Below are positions 8,674 through 16,519 of a stretch of 64,000 nt of DNA, piece by piece. Location: the NCBI RefSeq assembly GCF_006788895.1, contig NZ_VFRA01000001.1:1736001-1800000 (forward strand), written 5' to 3'. Each line of letters starts with the position of its first letter. The stretch's first letter is position 1. Below the pieces are notes generated by a model. That model ran no database searches and was not told where the DNA came from. It was given only the letters and a program-made list of their open reading frames with translations. The translations under genes were made by a program, and so were the position numbers. The stretch comes from Rhodoglobus vestalii. Its GTDB lineage: Bacteria; Actinomycetota; Actinomycetes; Actinomycetales; Microbacteriaceae.

Positions 8674-8884
8674 CGTTCCTCGGCCTTCCATGCTTCAGGT
8701 GAACGGACTGACGCGTGACCCCGAGGGCGTCGCCGATCTGTTCCCACGACCAACCTTCGTACCGCGCCTCAGCAACATGCATTGCCTCAACACGTTCAGC
8801 CAGACGGTGCAACGCACCGACCGCGCGCAGCCCGATTGCCGGAGCGGCGATATGAAATTGCTCGTCTAGATCGCTTGATTCCAT
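8666..8884 (-). CDS. small helix-turn-helix regulator paired with the Clp-N protein
   Basis: A 72-residue protein from ATG 8884 (MESSDLDEQFHIAAPAIGLR). The C-terminal half, YEGWSWEQIGDALGVTRQSV, is a sigma-like/HTH recognition unit. It is first in a two-gene operon with the Clp-N protein, overlapping it by 8 bp. A large inverted repeat (8888-8931) begins only 3 bp upstream of the start, so the transcript is probably leaderless or nearly so and the protein may regulate itself. Such HTH plus Clp-N pairs recur in actinobacteria to my recollection; their job is not established. Confidence 0.75.
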   Translation of the reverse strand: MESSDLDEQFHIAAPAIGLRAVGALHRLAERVEAMHVAEARYEGWSWEQIGDALGVTRQSVHLKHGRPRNDV

Positions 8885-8887
8885 ACT

Positions 8888-8931
8888 GTCAGTTTGGTTT
8901 GACAACCAACATTTTGTCAAGTCAAACTGAC
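8888..8931. promoter_or_regulatory. 18-bp-arm inverted repeat, operator/promoter of HTH-ClpN operon
   Basis: Arms GTCAGTTTGGTTTGACAA (8888-8905) and TTGTCAAGTCAAACTGAC (8914-8931) match at 16 of 18 positions around an 8-bp centre. A TTGACA on the minus strand within the right arm could serve as a -35 element. It directly abuts the start codon. Confidence 0.6.
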
Positions 8932-9182
8932 GGACGGGCCGTCTCTATACGTAGGCCGATAGTGCCCGCGAAGAAAGTCTTGCAACCCTAGGGACGCCTC
9001 ACCCGCCACACGCGACTTTCGTGCGCTGTCGTGAATGACTGCGAGACGCAGATTCTTATAATCACGTCTCTTAACTTCGCGGCCGATTTCGGGAGCACGT
9101 CGTTAGTGACGGGACACCCTAAATCGAGCGAGCAGCGCAATGCGCGAGTGCGGCAGAGCGCATGCCGCCGGCAACCAGCGCG

Positions 9183-10319
9183 CTACGCGCGCACCGAAAC
9201 GGCGACGGTGAATTTGCTGTTGCGTCCGGCCTGGCGGGTGGGCCCGACAGTGCGGTTCAGGTAGTCGCGATACCCGAGGTAGGTATTGAAAACCACCCAC
9301 AGTTCGCCGCCGGGTTTGAGTACGCGGCGGGCGTCAGCCAGCATCCGCAAAGCAACAGCGGCGTGCACGGTGGCTCCGCTGTGAAAGGGCGGGTTGCAGA
9401 CGATGAGGTCGGCGCTCGCGGTGGGGCGTTCGGTGAGGGCGTCTTCGCGAAAAGCGTCAATGCGCGCGCCGACACCGTTCGCATTGGCGGTTTCGCGCGT
9501 CGACGCAACAGCAGCGGTGGACTGGTCGATCGCCACCACGTGCAGGTCGGGCCGGGCAAGAGCGAGCGAAGCGGCGAGCACTCCGGTGCCGCTGCCGAGG
9601 TCGATCGCGCTTGCAGCATCCGACTTCATCTCGGGCAGGAAGGTAAGCAAGAAACGTGTGCCGATGTCGAGAGTTGCGCCGGCAAAGGCGCCACCGTGGG
9701 CGCTGACAGCTAACTCAACAACGGGGATCTCGGGTTCGCGCAAGACCGAGGTTGCGGGGTAGCGCGGGCGTTCCAGGCTGCGGCGTGCACCCATCGCGGT
9801 GAGGGTGCGTGACTTTTGGCGTGCCCGGCCGACGTTCACTACGTCGAAGGAGCGGACGAGTACCTCGTTCATCGCGAGAGTCATGTGTTTGATGCGACCA
9901 CCAGCAATGACAGTGACATCGGGGGCGGCAAAGCGGGCAATCGCTTGCGCCCATTCGTCGAGCTCCGCAAGGCTCCGCGGCAACTGCAGAAGAACGAGTC
10001 GTGCGTCGGCGAGTAAAGCCCGGTCGAGGGTGTGTGTTCGATAGCGGTCAGCAAGGTCGCCGGCATTCGACGCGAGGGCGAGTTCTCCCACCAACGAATC
10101 CTGAAAGACGCGGATGCCGGTGCAACCATGCAGCGCAGCAGCACCGAGCGTGAGCGCCCCATAGTTATCGCCCATGATCACGAGCTCACCCGGTTGAATG
10201 TCGGCCAACTGCGATTCGGCCTCATCAAGGATCAGGCGATCGCTCGCGTCGACAGCAAAAAGGTTGGGAGCTTCGATGTCTGGCCAGCGGCGCAGTGCGC
10301 TAAAGAGGTGCTCCGACAT
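9183..10319 (-). CDS. RlmG/RsmC-like rRNA guanine-N2 methyltransferase
   Basis: A 378-residue two-domain protein from ATG 10319 (MSEHLFSALRRWPDIEAPNL). The N-terminal half is the degenerate Rossmann domain of this family; the C-terminal half has SAM motif I AIDLGSGTGVLAASLALA and the catalytic motif IV NPPFHSG, typical of N2-guanine methylases acting on G1207 of 16S or G1835 of 23S rRNA. The length matches RlmG more than RsmC; which rRNA is the target is not decided. The frame is open upstream to 10478 but that part overlaps the gabD end and has no family match. Confidence 0.82.
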   Translation of the reverse strand: MSEHLFSALRRWPDIEAPNLFAVDASDRLILDEAESQLADIQPGELVIMGDNYGALTLGAAALHGCTGIRVFQDSLVGELALASNAGDLADRYRTHTLDRALLADARLVLLQLPRSLAELDEWAQAIARFAAPDVTVIAGGRIKHMTLAMNEVLVRSFDVVNVGRARQKSRTLTAMGARRSLERPRYPATSVLREPEIPVVELAVSAHGGAFAGATLDIGTRFLLTFLPEMKSDAASAIDLGSGTGVLAASLALARPDLHVVAIDQSTAAVASTRETANANGVGARIDAFREDALTERPTASADLIVCNPPFHSGATVHAAVALRMLADARRVLKPGGELWVVFNTYLGYRDYLNRTVGPTRQAGRNSKFTVAVSVRA

Positions 10320-10383
10320 GGGGCAATCGTAACTGAGCGCCCGGCCCGACTGAGTGCCCAACCAGGCCGAGCGCTCCGGCGCG

Positions 10384-11850
10384 CTAGCTGTTGGGGACGA
10401 GTGTGTACTTGGGGGAGAGGTACTCGTGGATACCCTCCGAGCCACCCTCGCGACCGATGCCGGACTGCTTGACGCCACCGAAGGGGGCAGCCGCGTTGGA
10501 GAGCACGCCCACGTTGAGGCCCATCATTCCGGTATCGAGGGCGTCAATCATCCGGTTTCCGCGCGCCAAGCTTTCGGTGAACACGTACGAGACGAGACCA
10601 TATTCGGTGTCGTTCGCCAAGCGCACGCCCTCAGCTTCGTCGGTGAACTCAACGATGGAGACAACCGGGCCAAAAATTTCTTCCCGCAGGATGTCGCTGT
10701 CAGCCGGAACACCCGAGACGATCGTGGGCTCATAGAAGCTTCCTTCACCCTCAACGCGCTTGCCGCCGGAGACGAGAGTCGCGCCGCGCTTCACGGCATC
10801 CTGAACCAACTCGTCTGCCTTGTCGACGGCCTTGTCATTGATGAGTGGGCCGATGGTGACGCCATCTTCGGTGCCGCGACCGATCTTCATGTCGGCGACG
10901 CGGGCGGCGACCTTTTCGGCGAACTCGGCCGCAACCGAGCTGTGCACGATGAAACGGTTTGCTGCAGTGCAGGCCTGACCGATGTTGCGGAACTTCGCGG
11001 CCATCGCCCCATCGACGGCCTTGTCGAGGTCAGCATCGTCGAAGACCACGAACGGGGCATTGCCGCCGAGTTCCATCGACGTACGCAAGACATTCTCGGA
11101 CGCCTGTTTGATGAGCGCCTTGCCGACCGGCGTGGAACCGGTGAAGGAGAGCTTGCGCAGCCGCGAGTCGGCGATGATCGGCTCCGACACCTCAGAGGAG
11201 CTGGAGGTCGTCACAACGTTGAGCACGCCGGCAGGAAGGCCGGCCTCTTCGAAGAGTTTCGCGAGGAACAGGGTGCTGAGCGGCGTGAGCGCGGCAGGCT
11301 TCACGACGACCGTGCAGCCTGCGGCCAGCGCTGGAGCAATCTTGCGGGTAGCCATTGCGAGCGGAAAGTTCCACGGCGTAATAAGGAAGCAGGGCCCCAC
11401 CGGGCGCTGCGACACAATCATGCGGCCGGTGCCCTCAGGCGTGTTGCCGAAGCGACCCGAAATGCGCACAGCCTCTTCGCTGAACCAGCGCAAGAACTCG
11501 CCACCATAGGTGACCTCACCGTTGGCCTCCGCGAGCGGCTTACCCATCTCGAGTGTCATCAGCAGGGCGATGTCATCGCGGTGCTTCTGGACGAGATCGA
11601 AGGTACGGCGCAGAATTTCGCCACGCTCACGGGCAGGCGTTGCGGCCCAGGCATCCTGAGCCGCAACCGCAGCGTCGAGGGCACGCATTCCGTCGCCAGC
11701 TGAAGCGTCCGAAATGCTGCGGATGACCTTACCAGTAGCGGGGTCGGTCACGTCGAGCATCTTGTTGCCTGAAGCTGCAACCCACTGACCGCCGATGAAG
11801 AGCTGATTTGGAACAGCGTTGAGAAGCTGGGTTTCAGTGGAGTGGCTCAT
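10384..11850 (-). CDS. gabD: NAD(P)-dependent succinate-semialdehyde dehydrogenase
   Basis: 488 residues with the full aldehyde dehydrogenase signature: Glu in SMELGGNAP, catalytic Cys in GQACTAANRF, cofactor segment ITPWNFPLAM and FTGSTPVGK, and the C-terminal block PFGGVKQSGIGREGG. It oxidises succinic semialdehyde to succinate, the second step of GABA degradation. It lies 80 bp downstream of gabT on the same strand, so the two form an operon with an AAGGTGCACC-type ribosome site. Full length. The substrate call rests on sequence resemblance to GabD and on the gabT neighbour. Confidence 0.92.
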   Translation of the reverse strand: MSHSTETQLLNAVPNQLFIGGQWVAASGNKMLDVTDPATGKVIRSISDASAGDGMRALDAAVAAQDAWAATPARERGEILRRTFDLVQKHRDDIALLMTLEMGKPLAEANGEVTYGGEFLRWFSEEAVRISGRFGNTPEGTGRMIVSQRPVGPCFLITPWNFPLAMATRKIAPALAAGCTVVVKPAALTPLSTLFLAKLFEEAGLPAGVLNVVTTSSSSEVSEPIIADSRLRKLSFTGSTPVGKALIKQASENVLRTSMELGGNAPFVVFDDADLDKAVDGAMAAKFRNIGQACTAANRFIVHSSVAAEFAEKVAARVADMKIGRGTEDGVTIGPLINDKAVDKADELVQDAVKRGATLVSGGKRVEGEGSFYEPTIVSGVPADSDILREEIFGPVVSIVEFTDEAEGVRLANDTEYGLVSYVFTESLARGNRMIDALDTGMMGLNVGVLSNAAAPFGGVKQSGIGREGGSEGIHEYLSPKYTLVPNS

Positions 11851-11930
11851 GGGGGTGCACCTTTCGGAGTGGTGAAATTGGCGTGCTCAGTCAAACAGCG
11901 TTGGCTGTGCTCGGACTCAGCAGCCGAAAG

Positions 11931-13292
11931 TTAAGCGTTGGCGAGGGCGTCGCGCACGACGTTGAGGCCGTCGGCGATGAGTTCGTCAGAAATCGACAGT
12001 GGCGGCAGGAACCGGATGACGTTTCCATAGGTTCCGCAGGTCAGCACGATGACGCCGGCGGCGTGGCATGCGGCCGCTACTTTCGAGGTGAGGGCGGCGT
12101 CGGGTTCTTTTGTCGTGGGGTCGACGAGTTCCATGGCGATCATGGCGCCCCGGCCGCGCACGTCTCCGATGCGGGGGTCGCCGGCGCGGAGTCCGTTGAG
12201 GCGGCCACGGAAGATGGTTCCGATGTCGCGGGCGCGCTGGATGGCGCCGGTCTCTTGGAAGGTGCGGATGGTGGCGAGCGCTGCGGCGCAGGCGATGGGG
12301 TTTCCGCCGTAGGTTCCGCCGAGGCCGCCGACGTGGGCGGCATCCATGACGTCGGCACGGCCGGTGACGGCCGAGAGCGGCAGGCCGCCGGCGATGCCTT
12401 TGGCGGTCACGATGAGGTCGGGAACCAGGTTTTCGTGGTTGGAGGCGAAGAGGTCACCGGTGCGGGCGAAACCGGTTTGCACTTCGTCGGCAATGAAGAT
12501 CACCTTGTTGGCGGTGCACCATTCGAGCAGTGCGGGCAGGAATCCGGGGGCGGGTTCAACGAAGCCACCTTCACCCTGGATGGGCTCAATGATGATGGCG
12601 GCTAGGTTGGTGGCGCCGATCTGCTTCTCGATTTGCAGGATGGCGCGGGCAGCGGCTTGTTCGCCGGTGATTCCGCCGTCACGGAACGGGTAAGACATGG
12701 GGGCGCGGTAGATTTCGGAGGCGAACGGCCCAAATCCACTCTTGTATGGCATCGATTTGGAGGTGAGCGCCATCGTGAGGTTGGTGCGCCCGTGGTAGCC
12801 GTGATCGAAGGCAACAACCGCCTGCTTGCCGGTGAAGTAGCGGGCAACCTTGACGGCGTTTTCGACGGCTTCGGCGCCGGAGTTGAAGAGGGCGGTGCGC
12901 TTGTCGTGATCGCCAGGGGTGATCTCGTTGAGCTTCTCGGCGACCTCAATGTAGCTTTCGTAACCGTTGATCATGAAGCAGGTATGGGTGAACTGGGCGA
13001 CCTGCTGGCTGACGGCTTCGACAACGGCGGGGGCCGCGTTACCCACGCCGGTGACGGCGATGCCGGAGCCGAAGTCGATGAGGGTGTTGCCGTCGACGTC
13101 GCGAACAACGCCCCCACCTGCTGCTTCAACGAAGATGGGGAGGGTGATGCCAATAGCGGCGGCAACGGACTGCTTCTTGCGCTCCAAAAGTTCGAGCGAG
13201 CGCGGTCCGGGAATTGCCGTCACGAGCTCGCGCTTTTGCGTGAGAGTGGGGCCGCCAATCGGGGCCGTGGGGGCGAGTGTGGAAGTAGTCAT
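11931..13292 (-). CDS. gabT: 4-aminobutyrate (GABA) aminotransferase
   Basis: A class III PLP transaminase of about 453 residues. NSGAEAVENAVKVAR binds the cofactor phosphate side, DHGYHGRTNLTMALTSK follows, IFIADEVQTGFARTG supplies the PLP Asp, and the Schiff-base lysine is in IVTAKGIAGGLPLSA. It converts GABA and 2-oxoglutarate to succinic semialdehyde and glutamate in the cytoplasm. ATG 13292 is used; a GTG two codons upstream (13298) is equally plausible. First gene of gabT-gabD, divergent from the PucR regulator gene, which probably controls it. Confidence 0.93.
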   Translation of the reverse strand: MTTSTLAPTAPIGGPTLTQKRELVTAIPGPRSLELLERKKQSVAAAIGITLPIFVEAAGGGVVRDVDGNTLIDFGSGIAVTGVGNAAPAVVEAVSQQVAQFTHTCFMINGYESYIEVAEKLNEITPGDHDKRTALFNSGAEAVENAVKVARYFTGKQAVVAFDHGYHGRTNLTMALTSKSMPYKSGFGPFASEIYRAPMSYPFRDGGITGEQAAARAILQIEKQIGATNLAAIIIEPIQGEGGFVEPAPGFLPALLEWCTANKVIFIADEVQTGFARTGDLFASNHENLVPDLIVTAKGIAGGLPLSAVTGRADVMDAAHVGGLGGTYGGNPIACAAALATIRTFQETGAIQRARDIGTIFRGRLNGLRAGDPRIGDVRGRGAMIAMELVDPTTKEPDAALTSKVAAACHAAGVIVLTCGTYGNVIRFLPPLSISDELIADGLNVVRDALANA

Positions 13293-13369
13293 GGCCACCG
13301 CTATCCAATCTGTGAAGAATGTGTTTGCCCCAACCTAGCGCTCGAACGCTGACGGCAGAAGGAACAGAC

Positions 13370-13404
13370 TGGCACGTTGGTGGCGTCATAGTGCCAGAAT
13401 GGCA
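13370..13404. promoter_or_regulatory. TGCCA half-site cluster between gabT and the PucR gene
   Basis: TGGCA at 13370, then the palindrome TGCCA-GAA-TGGCA at 13392-13404; with the flanking C and G the outer sites form TGGCAC/GTGCCA, 21 bp apart. They lie in the 128-bp divergent promoter region. This is the natural place for the PucR-type regulator to bind; the motif is not claimed from literature. Confidence 0.45.
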
Positions 13405-13420
13405 TCAGGGAGGATTCATC

Positions 13421-14938
13421 ATGCCAACACCGCTCTGGGACATCGTCACAACGCCACAATTGGCGCTGCGCGCGCTCACCTCGCACGACACCTTTGACCG
13501 CTCAGTGAACTGGGTTCACAACTCCGACCTCGACGACCCGACACCATTTCTCACCGAGGGCCAACTGCTGCTGACGACCGGCCGCCAATTCGTCGACAAC
13601 CCGGCCCCCGACTTTGACTCCTACGTTGCGCGGCTGCTCACAGCCGGAGTCGCAGCCCTCGGGTTCGGAACCGAAGTGATCACCCACGGGGTTCCCGACA
13701 AGCTCATTGACGCCTGTGTCGCTGTCGGTCTGCCGCTGTTCGAAGTTCCCTACCGCATCCCGTTCATCGCCATCAGTCGCCTGGTTGCCGACAACGAAGC
13801 CGAACAGACCAGAGCCGGATTCGATCGCGCGCTCGCCGCCCAAAACGACATCGCGCGTGCCGCCGTCGGCAAAGGGCGCCTGGGTGCTGCCGCCGCGCGC
13901 GCGGCCGAGCATCTTGACTGCCACGTGTGGATTTTCGACGCCGACGGCGAAGTGGTGGGTGATCCAAGCGAGACCAGCATGCCCGACTGCCCTCCCGACA
14001 TCCGATCCTCAGTGAACACACTCCTGGCACGAGCGCGCCGCGCCCGCGTCGCCGACGTCGCCGACAACACCCCCGACGCGCACCGCATCGTTCAGACGCT
14101 GGGCGCGAGCAGTCGACTCTGTGGCGCCGTAGCGTGGTCGCGCAGCAGCGAATTTGGTGACCTTGATCGGTCAGTGATGACGGTGCTGGCGGCGCTTGCC
14201 GAGGTGTCGCTCGAGCAGACCGAAAATCTGCGGGTGGGTCACCGTGCGATTCTCGAGCAACTGTTTCAGCTTCTGAAAGATGGCCGTGTCGACAGTGTGC
14301 GCCGTGCCGTGCGGGTTGCCGGCATTGAGCTTCCGGTACAGCGGTTTGCTGTTGCCGCGCTCAACCTCAGCGACACGAGCGCCAGTGTGCGTGATGTGCT
14401 CGAACGCCGCGCAGCCCGACCCGAGAGCCGCTTCTTTGCGGTAGCGGATGGTCGGCACCTGCTTGTGCTCATCGACGCCGGTCAGCTTGCCGCCGAACGG
14501 CGCTTCTTCAGCATCAACAACCTCACCGTGGGGCTGTCGGGTGAGGTCGGCTGGACCGAACTTACCGGCGCCATCACGCAGGCGACACGCTCCCTCGACG
14601 CGGCCCAACCCGGCACGATCACCGAGTTCGAGAGTCTGGTGGGAGAAAGCTTCTTCGGGCTTCTCGCTACCAGTTCGGTCGCCGATATTGCCCACGCACG
14701 ACTGGCCCGCGTGATCGATTCACCGGAGGGCTTGGCGCTGCTGCGCGCCGCGCAGGTGTGGCTTCGGCACAATGGGCAGTGGGATCCGGCGGCACGAGAG
14801 TTGGGCATCCACCGACACGGGTTGAAGACGAGGATGCAGCGACTCGCCGATCTCACCAATTTGGGCCTCGACAGCTTTCAGGGTCGCGCCGAATTGTGGG
14901 CAATGTTGGCCGCGATCGATCTCAACGAGAAGCCATAA
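13421..14938 (+). CDS. PucR-family regulator of GABA genes (GabR-like)
   Basis: From ATG 13421 (AGGGAGGA just upstream) a 505-residue protein. MPTPLWDIVTTPQLALRALT followed by the LTEGQLLLTTG block is the PucR N-terminal sensory domain; a GGDEF-like middle region follows; the C-terminal HTH_30 reads LRHNGQWDPAARELGIHRHG. Proteins of this class activate amino-acid and purine catabolic genes in response to pathway intermediates. Its position, divergent from gabT-gabD and upstream of a second semialdehyde dehydrogenase, points to control of GABA use (inference). Confidence 0.87.
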   Translation: MPTPLWDIVTTPQLALRALTSHDTFDRSVNWVHNSDLDDPTPFLTEGQLLLTTGRQFVDNPAPDFDSYVARLLTAGVAALGFGTEVITHGVPDKLIDACVAVGLPLFEVPYRIPFIAISRLVADNEAEQTRAGFDRALAAQNDIARAAVGKGRLGAAAARAAEHLDCHVWIFDADGEVVGDPSETSMPDCPPDIRSSVNTLLARARRARVADVADNTPDAHRIVQTLGASSRLCGAVAWSRSSEFGDLDRSVMTVLAALAEVSLEQTENLRVGHRAILEQLFQLLKDGRVDSVRRAVRVAGIELPVQRFAVAALNLSDTSASVRDVLERRAARPESRFFAVADGRHLLVLIDAGQLAAERRFFSINNLTVGLSGEVGWTELTGAITQATRSLDAAQPGTITEFESLVGESFFGLLATSSVADIAHARLARVIDSPEGLALLRAAQVWLRHNGQWDPAARELGIHRHGLKTRMQRLADLTNLGLDSFQGRAELWAMLAAIDLNEKP

Positions 14939-15055
14939 TCGCTGAGAAGAGTCTCTGACCGCGAAGGCTTACTCCCACATTGTGTGGTTTGGCCTGTAGC
15001 CTACGAACAATTCTTGGCGGCGTCGCCAGTGACTTCAAGGAGCGAGGAACACGTA

Positions 15056-16420
15056 ATGAAGATCTACCAGTTGGTCAATCCGTACACCGGCGAAGCGGGC
15101 GAAGCTCATCCCGCTGTCAGTGATGAAGTTGTGGAGCAGGTTGTTGCGGCCGCCGCCTCCGAATATGCCACCGGATCGCACCGTGATCAGGTAAAAGAGC
15201 GAGCAGCGATCGTGGCGCGCGTGGCCGACCTGTTGGCCGAACGAGCAGCAGAGTTCGGTGAGATTATTGTGCGCGAGATGGGCAAACCACTGGCGCAGGC
15301 CGTCGGCGAGGTTGAGTTCTCCGCCGACATTTTCCGCTACTTCGCAGACAACGCCGAAGAGTTTCTGGCCGACGAAAAAATTGACGCCGGTGCGGGAACG
15401 GCGTGGATTCGCAAAGCCCCCATCGGGCCCATTGTGGGCATTATGCCGTGGAACTTTCCGATCTACCAGATCGCCCGATTTGCCGGCCCCAGCATGATTC
15501 TCGGCAACCCTGTGATCATCAAGCCGGCCCAGCAGTGCCCCGAGTCGTCGGCGGCGCTCGAAAAGCTGATTCGGGATGCCGGATACCCGGTCGGCGGATA
15601 CCAGAACTTGTTCGCCGATAGCGACCAGATCGCCAAGATGATCGACGACCCGCGCATTCACGGAGTTTCACTGACCGGCTCGGAACGGGCTGGCGGAATC
15701 GTCGCTGCCGCAGCGGGGGCAAGCCTCAAGAAGAGCGTGCTCGAGCTGGGTGGTTCTGACCCCTTCATTCTGATGTCGACCGACGACATCGATGCCACGG
15801 TTGAGGCCGCCGTTGCGGCACGCATCGACAACAATGGTCAGGCCTGCAACGGGGCCAAGCGCTTCATCGTGATTGACGATCTCTACGAAGAATTCGCCGA
15901 GAAATTCAGCGCCGCAATGGGGGCGATCACCGTGGGCGACCCCATGGAGGAGGGCACCGAACTGGGTCCGCTGTCATCCGAGTCAGCGGCCAAGAGCCTA
16001 GAGGAGCAGGTTGCTGAAGCGGTCGCTGCCGGCGCAACGCTGCGGGTAGGAACGGGCAAGCGCGACGGCAACAAGTTTGCCCCGGCCGTGCTCGAAAACA
16101 TTAGCGCCGACAACCCCGCGTTCATCACCGAGTTCTTCGGTCCGGTTGCCCACCTTCACCGCGTGAACAGTGAAGAAGAGGCGGTGGAGCTGGCCAACGC
16201 CACACCCTTCGGTCTTGGTTCGTACGTGTTTACGACGGATGCCGACCAGGCCGATCGCATCGCCGACGGCATTGACGCGGGCATGGTCTACATCAACGAG
16301 GTGGGGGCGGATGCTCCCGAGCTGCCATTTGGTGGAGTCAAGAATTCCGGCACCGGTCGCGAACTCGGCCCGCACGGTGTTGAGGAGTTCATGAACCGCA
16401 AGCTGGTGAAGCGCCCGTAG
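15056..16420 (+). CDS. second succinate-semialdehyde dehydrogenase-type ALDH
   Basis: 454 residues from ATG 15056, chosen for the AAGGAGCGAGGA ribosome site; the frame is open from 14984. Motifs: IMPWNFPIYQIARF, LTGSERAGG, Glu in VLELGGSDPF, catalytic Cys in NNGQACNGAKRF, end FGGVKNSGTGRELG. It is shorter than GabD and of the GabD2/NADP type by appearance. It follows the PucR gene by about 115 bp on the same strand, giving the cluster two dehydrogenases for the same or a related semialdehyde. Exact substrate uncertain. Confidence 0.85.
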   Translation: MKIYQLVNPYTGEAGEAHPAVSDEVVEQVVAAAASEYATGSHRDQVKERAAIVARVADLLAERAAEFGEIIVREMGKPLAQAVGEVEFSADIFRYFADNAEEFLADEKIDAGAGTAWIRKAPIGPIVGIMPWNFPIYQIARFAGPSMILGNPVIIKPAQQCPESSAALEKLIRDAGYPVGGYQNLFADSDQIAKMIDDPRIHGVSLTGSERAGGIVAAAAGASLKKSVLELGGSDPFILMSTDDIDATVEAAVAARIDNNGQACNGAKRFIVIDDLYEEFAEKFSAAMGAITVGDPMEEGTELGPLSSESAAKSLEEQVAEAVAAGATLRVGTGKRDGNKFAPAVLENISADNPAFITEFFGPVAHLHRVNSEEEAVELANATPFGLGSYVFTTDADQADRIADGIDAGMVYINEVGADAPELPFGGVKNSGTGRELGPHGVEEFMNRKLVKRP

Positions 16421-16481
16421 CCTCGGACGGGGGCGGGCGCCCCACGCTGCGCTAGCCACGGGTGCACTCCGCGGTGTAAAA

Positions 16482-16500
16482 TTGAGTCGTTCTAACTCAA
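16482..16500. promoter_or_regulatory. HAIR element (HspR operator) of clpB
   Basis: TTGAGT-N7-ACTCAA, the core of the HAIR consensus CTTGAGT-N7-ACTCAAG known as the HspR binding site in actinobacteria. It lies 20 bp upstream of the clpB start, so clpB should be repressed by HspR and induced by heat. hspR itself is not in the window. Confidence 0.85.
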
Positions 16501-16519
16501 CTTTTGTGGAGGGTTTGCA

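Noticed and set aside
10354..11703. 449-codon plus-strand frame over gabD
   Set aside because: Exact antisense of a clear gabD; such long shadow frames are common in high-GC genes. It has no recognisable domains.
12633..13352. Long plus-strand frames over gabT (also 11883-12605)
   Set aside because: Antisense shadows of gabT with Gly/Asp-rich composition and no motifs.
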